Origin: Phycisphaerales bacterium
GTDB lineage: Bacteria; Planctomycetota; Phycisphaerae; Phycisphaerales; SM1A02
DNA: 64,000 nt
Reading direction: 5' to 3'
Assembly: GCA_030749435.1 (NCBI GenBank)
Contig: JASMKH010000002.1
Coordinates: forward strand, 1-64,000
The position numbers and the translations under genes are program-made. Positions 50,460-59,782 of the stretch are shown in pieces (position 1 is the stretch's first letter; every line of letters begins with the position of its first letter). A model generated the notes under the pieces. That model saw only the letters and a program-made list of their open reading frames with translations, was not told where the DNA came from and did not search any database.

Positions 50460-51682
50460 CGGGCCCCCTGAGATTCGAGATCGACGCGACATCGGCATCG
50501 ACGCAGGCCCGGGTGGGCCGGGTTCATACACCGCACGGTTCGTTCGCAACGCCCGCCTTCATGCCCGTCGGCACACGCGCGAGTGTGAAGGGACTCCTTC
50601 CCGAGCAGGTTCGCGCCACGGGCGCGGAGATCATCCTCAACAATGCCTTTCACCTGATGCTCCGCCCCGGTGATGACTTGATCGCCTCGCTCGGAGGCGT
50701 CCACGACTTCATGCGGTGGGATGGGCCGATTCTCACTGACTCCGGTGGGTTTCAGGCGTGGTCGCTTGCCGATACCAACACGCTGAATGATGACGGCATC
50801 ACCTTCAGATCGATGATCGACGGGGCGAAGATTCACCTGACACCCGAGCGGGCCATTGAAGTGCAGAACAACCTCGGGGCCGACATCATCATGGCATTCG
50901 ATGACTGCCCACCCTCGGTGGACGCTTCGGAGCGTCTTCGTGAGCGGCGGCCCGAACTCGCACAGGCCCATGAGCGGCAGGTCGGAGCGGACCACCAGCG
51001 GCGGCTGGCCACTGCCGTGGACCGGACGACGCAGTGGCTCGATCGATGCGTGGCTGCGCACGCGCGAAGCGATGAGCAGGCCCTGTTCGGCATTGTGCAG
51101 GGGGGGCCGAGCGAGACGCTTCGCACACGATCGGCCTCGCAGGTGACGGCCTTCGATCTGCCGGGATACGCCATTGGCGGTGTCGCTGTCGGTGAGTCGT
51201 CGGACGTCATTGCGACAACGGTGGCCATGACCACACCGCTCCTTCCCCGGAACCGCCCCCGATACCTGATGGGCGTGGGGTATGAGTGGGATCTGGTGGC
51301 GGCCGTCCAGGCGGGGGTCGACATGTTCGATTGCGTGCTTCCGACCCGGAACGGTCGCAATGGGGGGGTCTTCACACCCCATGGGCGGCTTCAGATACGC
51401 AACGCCCGATTCAGAGAGGACTTCTCGCCGCTCGTGCCGGGATGCGATTGTGAGGCCTGCGGTGCCGGATTCAGCCGGGCCTATCTCAGGCACCTGTTCG
51501 TTGCCGGCGAGATGCTCGGACCAATCCTCTTGAGCCTGCACAACATCCGGCACTTCGAACGCCTCATGGTGGACATCAGGCGGGCCATCAGGGATGATGC
51601 GTGGTCTTCGCTGGCCCGGGTCTGGCCGGTCCTGGACGCTCCCGCTGTGGCGGCGTCGGGCTCCACTGGTGGCTCAGCCTGA
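50456..51682 (+). CDS. tgt: queuine tRNA-ribosyltransferase (TGT)
   Basis: 408 aa, starting at GTG 50456 inside the rhomboid stop. It exchanges guanine 34 for preQ1 in GUN-anticodon tRNAs. Active-site pieces are 'MPVGTRASVKGLLPEQV', the general Asp in 'LTDSGGFQ', 'AFDDCPP', 'GIVQGG', 'YAIGGVAVGE', the nucleophile Asp in 'MFDCVLPTRNGRNG', and the zinc site 'CDCEACGAGFSRAYLRHLF' with a later His. All needed residues are present. It stands before yajC-secDF, an order common in bacteria. Confidence 0.97.
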   Translation: MTGPLRFEIDATSASTQARVGRVHTPHGSFATPAFMPVGTRASVKGLLPEQVRATGAEIILNNAFHLMLRPGDDLIASLGGVHDFMRWDGPILTDSGGFQAWSLADTNTLNDDGITFRSMIDGAKIHLTPERAIEVQNNLGADIIMAFDDCPPSVDASERLRERRPELAQAHERQVGADHQRRLATAVDRTTQWLDRCVAAHARSDEQALFGIVQGGPSETLRTRSASQVTAFDLPGYAIGGVAVGESSDVIATTVAMTTPLLPRNRPRYLMGVGYEWDLVAAVQAGVDMFDCVLPTRNGRNGGVFTPHGRLQIRNARFREDFSPLVPGCDCEACGAGFSRAYLRHLFVAGEMLGPILLSLHNIRHFERLMVDIRRAIRDDAWSSLARVWPVLDAPAVAASGSTGGSA

Positions 51683-51709
51683 GGTCGTGGCGGATCGGAG
51701 CATGGATTG

Positions 51710-52204
51710 ATGAGCACGGACGGATGCATCATTGGCTCGGTGGCCCCGATGTGGCTCGCCATCGGCCAGCAAGGGACGACTGACGCCGCTGCGCCGCCAC
51801 CGCCAATGGCGAGTGGTCCCGGTCAGGCTTCCCAGAAGGTGACGATCGGTGCCGACGGCGCTCCGGTGGAAGGCGGTGCAGCTGCGCCATCCAGTCCCTT
51901 TGGCGACAACTTCTTCCTGATCCTCATCTTTGTGATGGTCGCTGTTGTCGGCTTCTCGATGCTCAGTCAGCGCAAAGAGAAGAAGCGACGCGCGTCCATG
52001 CTCTCGGCAATCAGTAAGAACGACACGGTGCAGACGATCGGGGGCATCATTGGCCGCGTCGTCGAACTCAAGCCGGACACGGCTGTTCTTGAGACCCACT
52101 CAAGCTCCAACACACGGATCACGGTGTCGCGTCAGGCACTTCAACAGGTCCTCGAGTCGACCCCCTCGACCGATTCAACCGACACCGAGCAAGTTGCAGG
52201 CTGA
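51710..52204 (+). CDS. yajC: preprotein translocase accessory protein YajC
   Basis: 164 aa from ATG 51710, with GGAG nine bases upstream; the track starts one codon earlier at TTG. One membrane helix at ~65-85 ('NFFLILIFVMVAVVGFSML') is followed by the YajC core 'SQRKEKKRRASMLSAISKNDTVQTIGGIIGRVVELKPDTAVLET'. The N-terminal ~60 residues (Ala/Pro/Gly-rich, apparently outside the membrane) are longer than in E. coli YajC (110 aa). It associates with SecDF. It lies 30 bases before secDF. Confidence 0.94.
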   Translation: MSTDGCIIGSVAPMWLAIGQQGTTDAAAPPPPMASGPGQASQKVTIGADGAPVEGGAAAPSSPFGDNFFLILIFVMVAVVGFSMLSQRKEKKRRASMLSAISKNDTVQTIGGIIGRVVELKPDTAVLETHSSSNTRITVSRQALQQVLESTPSTDSTDTEQVAG

Positions 52205-52234
52205 TCGCCTTGCAGCAGTGAGAACCCTCGACCC

Positions 52235-55200
52235 ATGCAGAACGCATTCTGGAAACTGATCATCATCCTTGGTGTTGTTGGTGGCTGCCTGTGGGCGGTC
52301 AATCCCCCCGAGGATCGCATTCGACTTGGACGCGACCTCAGCGGTGGCGTGAGTCTGGTGTACTCGGTCCGTATGCCCGAGGGTACGGATCGGGCGGCAC
52401 TGCTTGATCAGACGATCCGCGTGCTCTCGGAGCGAGTCAATCCACAGGGTGTGCTGGACATCTCGATGACCCCGCTGGGCAGCGATCGGATCGAGGTCGT
52501 CATGCCGCTTCCCAACGAAGAGGTGAAGCGGCTTGGCGATTCGTATCGCGATCGCCTGGATGCATTCGTCGCTGCGACCGAAATCAAGCGTTCGGCACTG
52601 GAACGATCGCTCTCCGATGGATCTGCTGTGACACGATTCGGTGGTGGCGGCGAACGGGGGGCACTCGTCGCCGATCTTCAGGCTGCGTTCGATACCGCCA
52701 GGGCGCTGCGTGCCGAGCTTTCGGCCGCAGATGCGTCGGGGGACGCCACCGCAATCAACGCCGCCAAGCAGGCCATCGCCGATGCCGAAGTGGAATCCGA
52801 GTTGCTGCAGGAGGAACTGCTGTCCCTCAGCCTTGATCGGAGCCGTGTCGTCCGAGTGCTGGAACTTCCGGACACCCGTGAGGTTGTCCGGGATGAGCGT
52901 GGCGACATTCTGGTCGGCGAGGACGGACGCGCGGTGCTCAGGCCCTCGCCTCGCGAAGTGGCGCTGGAGCAGTTGGCAATCGAGTTTCCCGCCGCTACCG
53001 AAGGGCTCGACGCCATCGTCGGGGCATGGGCGGAGTACCAGGAACGCCGCACTGGACTGGATGATCCGAAGGACCTCATGCGGCTTCTGCAGGGAGCCGG
53101 TGTGCTCGACTTCCACATCGGCGCCCGGCCAGGTTCCGTCGAGGGCGTCGATGTCGATCGGCTGCGAGCGCAACTCGCTGAGGTCGGCCCGGACAACACC
53201 GATTCCATTCTCGCGAAGTGGTTCCCGATCCATGATCTCCAGCAGTGGGTCGACTCTCCGGCCAGCCTGGCCGCGCTTGAGTCCGATCCGATCTCGTATT
53301 TCTCGTCGAACTACCGGCTCGTCGCCGCCGAGCGGGACGGCCAGTACTACATCCTGCTCTACACCCAGCCCGGCAAGGCGATGACCCACCGCGCCGACTC
53401 CACATGGTCAGTCGAGGGTACGGGCCGGACCGTCGATCAACTCGGGCGTCCTGCGGTCAGTTTCCGCCTTGACCCCAATGGCGGCAGCCTGATGGCTCGC
53501 CTGAGTCAGCCGCACGTCGGTGAGCCGATGGCCATCGTGCTCGACGGCAAGGTCTACTCGGCGCCGAATCTCAACGAGACGATTTCCGGCAGCGGTGTGA
53601 TCAGCGGTTCCTTCTCACCGGAGGAGTTGGGCTACCTGATGCGGGTGCTTGCCGCGGGGTCGCTTGAGGCGAGGCTCTCGCCCGAGCCAATCGCCGTGAG
53701 CGTGCTGGGCCCCTCGATCGGCGCGGACAATCTCACTCGGGGTCTTGAGGCATTCCTGTGGGCGGTTCTGGTCGTCGGCGTATTCATGTTCGTGTGGTAT
53801 CTCGGCGCCGGTCTGGTGGCCGATGCCGCGCTGGTGTTCAACGGCATCATCATCTTCGGTGTGATGGCGATGATGCAGGGCACATTTACGCTTCCCGGGC
53901 TGGCTGGCGTCGTTCTGACGATGGGTATGGCGGTTGATGCCAACGTGCTCATCTACGAGCGGATTCGCGAGGAAGTGGAGGGCGGTGCACGCAACTTGCG
54001 TGAGGCGGTCCGCACCGCGTATCAGAAGGTGGCCAGCACGATTCTCGACGCCAACATCACGAACCTCATCGTGTGCGCGGTGCTCCTGTTGATGGAGCCC
54101 ACGACCGAGGTCAAGGGCTTTGCGTTGACGCTGAGCATCGGCATCATTGCAACGATCTTCACAGCCTTGTTCGTGACTCGATTCCTCTTCGACGCCTACC
54201 TGTTCTGGCTGGGCGGGAAGCGACTGCCGATGCTTCCCTCGGTGATTCCCAGTATCGGTCGACTCCTGCACCCCAACATCGACTGGGTTGGCTTGCGTGG
54301 TGGATTCTGGACCCTCAGCGGTCTGGTGATCGTCGGGTCGGTCTGGCTGTTCTACTCCCGGGGCGCCGACATGTTCGACACCGAGTTCCGCGGTGGCGTG
54401 GCCGTGACCATGCAGACCGGTCTCGGGGAGGATGGAGCCCGCATCCATCTGCGGCAGGACGGTGATGGCTCCGTCACCGAGCGGGTGCGAAACCTGGCCG
54501 ACCGGGCTGGCATGGACGATTCCCTGGAGTCGAGAATCCTCAGGGAACTCCGCGGCGCGACGGTACTTACCGTGGGCGAGTCTGCCACGGACCCGTCCGG
54601 TCGAACGGTTGGTGACTCGTTCCAGGTGAAGGTTGCGGCACCCTCCGGGCTCTCAAGTGAAGAGGGGATTCAATCGACAGTGGAGGCCGTACTCCTTGAG
54701 GAGTTCGGCGACGAGTTGGACATTTCCCCGGCGCGGACCTTCTCCGGATCCGGCGGCGGCGATTGGGCGGAGCGAACCGCTCAGATCGACGCCGACACTG
54801 CCGGCGAAGTGCTCGGATTCACGGCCACCGTGGCGGACCTCTCCGACTACCGCGGTGGTGTGCTGCTGCTCGGTGAGGAGATCGATCCTCCCATCACACT
54901 GGACGAGGTGGAGCAGCGGATCGATCGCATCAGGCAGGACCCCGACTTCAGTGACACGGTCGGACGCGACGTGCTTGTCGCGGGCGTGGAGCCTGCAGGC
55001 GACGATGTCTGGTCATCTCTTGCCGTCGCGGTGCTTGACCCGGAACTGAACTATCTGCGTCACGAAGCCGGCCTCGTGGACGAGCGTCTGGCCCAGCGCG
55101 AGTGGGAACTCTTCTCCGAAGCGCTCGCCCGCCAGAGCAGTTTCGAGCAGGTAAGCAGTTTCGCCCCGGCCGTGGCAGCGACGCGAACCGCCAACGCCAT

Positions 55201-55792
55201 CGGCGCCGTGGTCCTCTCCCTTGCCGGCATTCTGTTCTACATCTGGGTTCGCTTCGGCTCGCTCCGGTATTCGGTCGCCGCCATCGCCGCCTTGTGCCAC
55301 GACGTAATCATTGTTGTCGGATTCCTCGCGTTGACCGGTGCCATCGCAGGCCAGTCCTGGGTTTCGGGCGGCCTCCTCATCGAGGAGTTTCAGATCGACA
55401 CGGGCATCGTGGCGGCACTGCTGACAGTGATTGGTTACTCGCTCAACGACACGATCGTCATTCTGGACCGTATCCGCGAGAATCGCGGCAAGCGGCCGGT
55501 TCCCAGTCGGGAGTGCGTGAACCGCTCGATCAATCAGGCCTTCAGCCGGACGCTGCTGACCTCGGTCACAACCTTGATCGCCGTGCTCATCATCTACGTC
55601 TTCGGTGGCACCGGTATCCGCGGATTCGCCTTCGCGCTGGTCATCGGCGTGATGGTCGGGACGTATTCCTCCGTCGCCATCGCCTCACCGCTGGTGTTCC
55701 GACGTGACGACCCCCGGCGAGGCGATGCGTTGGATGCCATCGAGGCGGACTCGGATGGGCCCCTCGATTCCTCGGCTGCCGCGCCGGCCTGA
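52235..55792 (+). CDS. secDF: fused SecD-SecF protein-export membrane protein
   Basis: 1185 aa, against ~940 for E. coli SecD plus SecF. The SecD half (~1-650) has a first helix, 'GRDLSGGVSLVYSV', a periplasmic P1 region with a coiled-coil insert at ~110-220, 'QLGRPAVSFRLDPNGG', 'IVLDGKVYSAPNLNETISGSG' and the helix 'VVLTMGMAVDANVLIYERIREEV'. The SecF half (~690-1165) has 'DMFDTEFRGGVAVTMQ', a periplasmic part of about 260 residues (near 110 in E. coli), and 'VIGYSLNDTIVILDRIRENRG' with the typical 'FSRTLLTSVTTLIAVLIIYVFGG'. SecDF uses the proton gradient to pull exported proteins outward. Twelve helices are expected. Confidence 0.95.
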   Translation: MQNAFWKLIIILGVVGGCLWAVNPPEDRIRLGRDLSGGVSLVYSVRMPEGTDRAALLDQTIRVLSERVNPQGVLDISMTPLGSDRIEVVMPLPNEEVKRLGDSYRDRLDAFVAATEIKRSALERSLSDGSAVTRFGGGGERGALVADLQAAFDTARALRAELSAADASGDATAINAAKQAIADAEVESELLQEELLSLSLDRSRVVRVLELPDTREVVRDERGDILVGEDGRAVLRPSPREVALEQLAIEFPAATEGLDAIVGAWAEYQERRTGLDDPKDLMRLLQGAGVLDFHIGARPGSVEGVDVDRLRAQLAEVGPDNTDSILAKWFPIHDLQQWVDSPASLAALESDPISYFSSNYRLVAAERDGQYYILLYTQPGKAMTHRADSTWSVEGTGRTVDQLGRPAVSFRLDPNGGSLMARLSQPHVGEPMAIVLDGKVYSAPNLNETISGSGVISGSFSPEELGYLMRVLAAGSLEARLSPEPIAVSVLGPSIGADNLTRGLEAFLWAVLVVGVFMFVWYLGAGLVADAALVFNGIIIFGVMAMMQGTFTLPGLAGVVLTMGMAVDANVLIYERIREEVEGGARNLREAVRTAYQKVASTILDANITNLIVCAVLLLMEPTTEVKGFALTLSIGIIATIFTALFVTRFLFDAYLFWLGGKRLPMLPSVIPSIGRLLHPNIDWVGLRGGFWTLSGLVIVGSVWLFYSRGADMFDTEFRGGVAVTMQTGLGEDGARIHLRQDGDGSVTERVRNLADRAGMDDSLESRILRELRGATVLTVGESATDPSGRTVGDSFQVKVAAPSGLSSEEGIQSTVEAVLLEEFGDELDISPARTFSGSGGGDWAERTAQIDADTAGEVLGFTATVADLSDYRGGVLLLGEEIDPPITLDEVEQRIDRIRQDPDFSDTVGRDVLVAGVEPAGDDVWSSLAVAVLDPELNYLRHEAGLVDERLAQREWELFSEALARQSSFEQVSSFAPAVAATRTANAIGAVVLSLAGILFYIWVRFGSLRYSVAAIAALCHDVIIVVGFLALTGAIAGQSWVSGGLLIEEFQIDTGIVAALLTVIGYSLNDTIVILDRIRENRGKRPVPSRECVNRSINQAFSRTLLTSVTTLIAVLIIYVFGGTGIRGFAFALVIGVMVGTYSSVAIASPLVFRRDDPRRGDALDAIEADSDGPLDSSAAAPA

Positions 55793-55853
55793 GCGCCCGA
55801 GGTTCTCACGCTGGATGGCTTGACCGGTCGATGGACACGGGTGGAGGTGTGCT

Positions 55854-56690
55854 ATGTCGACTGGTGGAAAGATGGTCCTTCTCCTCGCCGCGGTCATCGT
55901 GGCGGTGTTGGTGCTCGTCTACGGTGGCGGCCCACCCCCGGTTGCTGCTGATCACCAGGCTGCGCCGCCCTTGAGTGTGGCTGCCGTCGAGGAGCCGCAG
56001 ACGCCGGCCAGGCGGACCGCTGCGGTCACTTCCTCGACGCCGAAATCCCCCGGACCGGTGGCCCCGTCCACCAACAGGACCGCCTCGGTCCCCGTACTCG
56101 CCCGGGATCCGTCGCCCGAATCGGCTGCGGCCGCCGCACCCCAGGCAATCGAGATGGGCCGCGCCATTGCCTCAGCTGCCGTGCCTCCGAGCGCCGCGAA
56201 AGCGGTCCGGTCGGCGAGCAGCATCGCTGCCGCATCGCCTTCGTCTGCCACGGCAGAACCGCCTCGCCCACGATCATCGCAGCCTGCCGGAACCGGCGCG
56301 AGTGGCCCGCCTGTGATCCCTCGAGTCGTGACTGTGAAACACGGCGAGACGCTGAGCTCAATCGCGGCGCGGACCTTGGGCGATGCGCAGGAGTGGCGGC
56401 GATTCCTGGCCTCGAACCCCGGTATCGATCCCGACATGCTCCGAGTCGGGCAGCGGCTCAAGGTTCCGTCCGTGCCTGCCCGACCGGCACGAGCCTCGAG
56501 GGCGGCGGCATCTGCAGCCGCCGGGGCGCGTACCCACCGTGTTGCCGAGGGCGAGACGCTCTCATCGATTGCTGAGGCGTACTACGGCCACACGCAGCAT
56601 TGGAACCGATTGTTCGAGGCCAATCGAGCCACGCTCAAGAACGACCCCGACAGACTTCCGCTTGCGGTTGTGCTGGTGGTGCCGGAGTAG
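55854..56690 (+). CDS. membrane-anchored protein with two LysM domains
   Basis: 278 aa; GGAGG lies six bases before the ATG. An N-terminal helix at ~7-25 ('MVLLLAAVIVAVLVLVYGG') is probably an uncleaved anchor. A low-complexity Ala/Pro/Ser linker at ~27-150 is followed by LysM domains at ~157-204 ('VKHGETLSSIAARTLGDAQEWRRFLASNPG') and ~228-277 ('RVAEGETLSSIAEAYYGHTQHWNRLFEANRA'). LysM domains bind peptidoglycan or other N-acetylglucosamine polymers. No catalytic domain is present. It follows secDF by 61 bases and may be co-transcribed. Confidence 0.9.
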   Translation: MSTGGKMVLLLAAVIVAVLVLVYGGGPPPVAADHQAAPPLSVAAVEEPQTPARRTAAVTSSTPKSPGPVAPSTNRTASVPVLARDPSPESAAAAAPQAIEMGRAIASAAVPPSAAKAVRSASSIAAASPSSATAEPPRPRSSQPAGTGASGPPVIPRVVTVKHGETLSSIAARTLGDAQEWRRFLASNPGIDPDMLRVGQRLKVPSVPARPARASRAAASAAAGARTHRVAEGETLSSIAEAYYGHTQHWNRLFEANRATLKNDPDRLPLAVVLVVPE

Positions 56691-56697
56691 CCGAAGG

Positions 56698-57468
56698 TCA
56701 GTACTGCTCAATCGCCCGGATGTTGGCAGCCATCCGCTCCGGGCTCAAGCTTCCAATGACGACGCTCGCGACCGCCTCAGCGATCGGGGCATCGTGGAGC
56801 ACATGCCTGAGGGCGGACGGGGCGTCGAGGTGCCCGCTACCCAGTACTTTCTTGAGCAGCACACCGACACCCGCGTCGACCGCTCGGGCAATGACGTCCT
56901 CGTGTTCCGTCACGTCGATGCTGTACTCACACATGACGACGTCGGCCCAGTCAAGTGCGTGTTCCGTACCGGCCGGCGTCTTGCCCGAGAATCCGATGGC
57001 CCGCGTGAGGCCAGCCTCTCTGAGGCTCGCCAGCGTCTCCACCAGATCAGTCTGCGTTTGAATCTCCACGTCGCGGCCGTCGGAGTGGACCAGGACCAGT
57101 TCAACATCATCGGTGCGAAGTCTGCGGAGACTCTGCTGGACGCTTCGCTTGACGGCTTCACTTGAGAAGTCATGCGTACTCCTGCCTGCCTCACACTGCT
57201 CCCCGACCTTCGTGCAGAGGACGACTTCGCGGCGTCGTTCGCCGAGCGCTGCGCCGAGGCGCGATTCGGCAAGACCGTACGCCGGTGCCGTGTCGATGAG
57301 GGTGATCCCCAGATCCAGCATCGCGTGGATGATCGCCTCTGCGTCCGCTTGCGACGGAACTTCAAAGGCGGCCGGGTACTTGACACCGGCATTGCGTCCG
57401 ATCTTGACCGTGCCCCAGCCAATGCGGGAGACGCTCAGGCCGGTGCGTCCGAGGGGGCGGTGATCCAC
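56698..57468 (-). CDS. aldo/keto reductase
   Basis: 256 aa if started at GTG 57468, with GGAG eight bases upstream; the track's TTG 57474 is only two bases from that site's end. (beta/alpha)8-barrel reductase with 'RPLGRTGLSVSRIGWGT', and catalytic Asp and Tyr in 'LIDTAPAYGLAESRLG' (D~50, Y~55), Lys in 'LCTKVGE' and His in 'LVLVHSDG'. NAD(P)H cofactor expected; substrate unknown. It overlaps the end of the FAD oxidoreductase gene by 34 bases, so the two are probably translated from one message. Convergent with the LysM gene. Confidence 0.9.
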   Translation of the reverse strand: MDHRPLGRTGLSVSRIGWGTVKIGRNAGVKYPAAFEVPSQADAEAIIHAMLDLGITLIDTAPAYGLAESRLGAALGERRREVVLCTKVGEQCEAGRSTHDFSSEAVKRSVQQSLRRLRTDDVELVLVHSDGRDVEIQTQTDLVETLASLREAGLTRAIGFSGKTPAGTEHALDWADVVMCEYSIDVTEHEDVIARAVDAGVGVLLKKVLGSGHLDAPSALRHVLHDAPIAEAVASVVIGSLSPERMAANIRAIEQY

Positions 57469-58628
57469 CTGCAACTCTCCATCCAGGGGGGTGTGGCGAC
57501 ACCCGGTCGCTGCACATGCGGCGGCACGGGGGCCGCCGGGTGGCGGGGCGCGATCCGGGAGGCGATGTCATCGGCCAAGAGTGGGGCGAGCGCCAGTTTG
57601 GTTGGCCAGCCCGTGAGCACGCGGCCTTCCTCGAGCACCGTTGGCAGATCCGGTCTCCTGCCGCCAGCGGTGACGTGCTCGGCGCGAGGTGCCTCATAGG
57701 TGGACCACTGGGCACCCTCCATTGAGACGCCGGGGAGGGCCTGGGCGACTTCGGCGGCGGCTCTGGCGATGGTGTCGGCCGGGCTGCGCGTGGCGCCCCA
57801 CTCGGCGAGTTCCCCTCCAATCTGCCAGACTCGGTGATCGGCCTCGTGGGCGGCGGTGGTGATCGTCAGCCATGGCCTGGTGCCCCGGATGCAGTGGCCG
57901 TTGAGCACGGGCAGTGATCCCCGTGCCAGAACCATGCGAAGCCCTCTGGTCTGCATGGCGACCTCGTCGACCCCCGCCATGGTACGAAGCGCCGCGTTCC
58001 CTCCGCCTGCCAGGAACACCAGGTGGCCGGCTTCAATCTGAATGGTGTGATCGCCAAGCGCAACCTCGACCTCGACGTGCCGCTCGGATTCGCGGCAGCC
58101 CTGCACGTGTCCCAGAAGCAGCCGCGAGGCATGCATGGAGCCCAGCACCCGCAGCAGGCTTGCGGGTTCCAGAACCGGTTCGGCAACCCGCAGGACCTGC
58201 CCGGCGATCTTGGCGAGCGCGGGTGGCCGCTCGTTGGCTGCCCACCTGGTCGGCCGGGTCTGGAGGGCGAGCTTGGCGGCAAGCAGCCCCGCGAGCGAGC
58301 TCGCGGACGTCCATGGCCAGATGGCGCATGCGTCCGCCCGGAGGGCGACACCCGAGAGATTCGGCGCGGCGAGCCCTTCGAGCATGGATCGCCACCGCTC
58401 GGGCATGCCGCTGACCGATCGGGCGGCAGCCCCGGCGACTCCGCCGAGGGCGTACTTGAGCCCGCCGTGGATGATGCCCTGGCTCCAGATCGTCTGGCCG
58501 CAGCCTAGGGCGCGGTGCTCGACCAACCACGCGCTGCATCCCTTGGCGTGAAGCGCCTCGAGCGTGAGCAAACCCGAGATACCTCCACCGACGATGAGCG
58601 CATCGAGTTGAGCGAGCTGGTCGCTCAT
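57435..58628 (-). CDS. FAD-dependent oxidoreductase (DAO/glycerol-3-phosphate dehydrogenase-like)
   Basis: 397 aa from ATG 58628 (MSDQLAQLDALIVGGGISGLL); the track's longer start lies in the idh upstream region. FAD-binding Rossmann motif 'IVGGGISGLLTLEALHAKG' with 'VEHRALGCGQTIWSQGIIHGGLKYALGG', which resembles the flavin loop of DAO-family dehydrogenases. 'LVFLAGGGNAALRTMAG' is the second dinucleotide region, and 'GWPTKLALAPLLADDIA' the C-terminal flavin motif. Substrate unknown. The last ~30 residues are Pro-rich and overlap the aldo/keto reductase start. Divergent from idh with 110 bases between. Confidence 0.85.
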   Translation of the reverse strand: MSDQLAQLDALIVGGGISGLLTLEALHAKGCSAWLVEHRALGCGQTIWSQGIIHGGLKYALGGVAGAAARSVSGMPERWRSMLEGLAAPNLSGVALRADACAIWPWTSASSLAGLLAAKLALQTRPTRWAANERPPALAKIAGQVLRVAEPVLEPASLLRVLGSMHASRLLLGHVQGCRESERHVEVEVALGDHTIQIEAGHLVFLAGGGNAALRTMAGVDEVAMQTRGLRMVLARGSLPVLNGHCIRGTRPWLTITTAAHEADHRVWQIGGELAEWGATRSPADTIARAAAEVAQALPGVSMEGAQWSTYEAPRAEHVTAGGRRPDLPTVLEEGRVLTGWPTKLALAPLLADDIASRIAPRHPAAPVPPHVQRPGVATPPWMESCRWITAPSDAPA

Positions 58629-58738
58629 CGGGGGGGGACTCCAGGTTGCAGGATGAACGCGTCGGGCATGCAGTAGCGGCAATGGTACAGTGCGCCGCTT
58701 CCCGCCATCTTCCCATTGGATCCACGGAGCACGGCACC

Positions 58739-59782
58739 ATGAGGCATTCTGCGGTTCTCATACCCGGCGACGGGATCGGTCCAGAAGTCACCGCGGCGGC
58801 CCGGTTTGTGCTCGAGCAGGCCGGGGCGCAGATTGACTGGCATGTGCATCATGCCGGTCTTGCCGCCGTCGAGCGAGGTGCCTCCGAGACGCTTCCGGAC
58901 GAGACGGTGGAGTCGGTCATCGCCAACCGCGTCGCGCTGAAAGGACCGTGCACCACGCCGATTGGCGAGGGCTTCACCTCGGTCAACGTAGCGCTGCGGA
59001 AGCGGTTGCACCTCTTCGGCGCGGTCCGCCCGGTCCGAAGTCTGCGGGGCGTGCCGACGCGGTTCAGCGATCCCGGTGTCGACATCGTCGTGGTGCGTGA
59101 GAATACCGAAGGCCTGTATGCGGGCATCGAAAATCAGATCACCAAAGGCGTGGTGACGAGTCTCAAAGTCGTGACCGAAGAGGCAAGCCGCCGCATTGCC
59201 CGATTCGCCCTGGACTATGCGCTCACGCGAGGCCGGCGAAAGGTGACTGTGTTTCACAAGGCCAACATCATGAAGCTCGGCGACGGACTTTTCGTGCGGT
59301 GTTGCCGCGAGGAGGCTCGGCAGTACGAGGGACGCGTGGAGTACGAGGAGATCATCATCGATGCCGGAAGCATGCGTCTGGTGCAGCGTCCGGAGGATTT
59401 CGATGTGCTGCTGTGCGAGAACCTGTACGGCGATGTCATGAGTGATCTCTGCGCAGGGCTTGTCGGCGGGCTCGGCGTCACGCCGGGGGCAAACTACGGC
59501 TGTGACCACGCGGCGGTCTTTGAGGCGGTTCACGGGTCAGCCCCCGACATCGCCGGCCAGGGCATTGCCAATCCGTTGGCTGTCATCATGAGCGGCGTCA
59601 TGATGCTGCGCCATCTGGCGATGGCCACGGGTGATGAGCACTGCACCATGGTGGCGGACCGGATTCGAAATGCATACAACGCAAGCCTGTTGGCCGGGCA
59701 CAAGACGCGTGATCTGGGAGGCGAACTGGGGACACAGCAATTCGCGCAGTCCATCGCGGACCACCTGGGAGTGGAGGCATGA
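58739..59782 (+). CDS. NAD-type isocitrate dehydrogenase (isocitrate/isopropylmalate family)
   Basis: 347 aa from ATG 58739 (MRHSAVLIPGDGIGPEV), with GGAG nine bases upstream. Family marks are 'LKGPCTTPIGEGFTSVNVALRKRLHLFGAVRPVRSL', in which the Ser/Asn/Arg of the isocitrate phosphorylation-loop region match NAD-IDH rather than isopropylmalate dehydrogenase, then 'VVVRENTEGLYAGIE', 'KANIMKLGDGLF', 'CENLYGDVMSDLCAGLVGGLGVTPGANYG' and 'FEAVHGSAPDIAGQGIANP'. It would convert isocitrate to 2-oxoglutarate, the substrate of gdhA encoded elsewhere in the window. Homoisocitrate or tartrate activity cannot be excluded. It overlaps the next gene by four bases (ATGA). Confidence 0.9.
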   Translation: MRHSAVLIPGDGIGPEVTAAARFVLEQAGAQIDWHVHHAGLAAVERGASETLPDETVESVIANRVALKGPCTTPIGEGFTSVNVALRKRLHLFGAVRPVRSLRGVPTRFSDPGVDIVVVRENTEGLYAGIENQITKGVVTSLKVVTEEASRRIARFALDYALTRGRRKVTVFHKANIMKLGDGLFVRCCREEARQYEGRVEYEEIIIDAGSMRLVQRPEDFDVLLCENLYGDVMSDLCAGLVGGLGVTPGANYGCDHAAVFEAVHGSAPDIAGQGIANPLAVIMSGVMMLRHLAMATGDEHCTMVADRIRNAYNASLLAGHKTRDLGGELGTQQFAQSIADHLGVEA

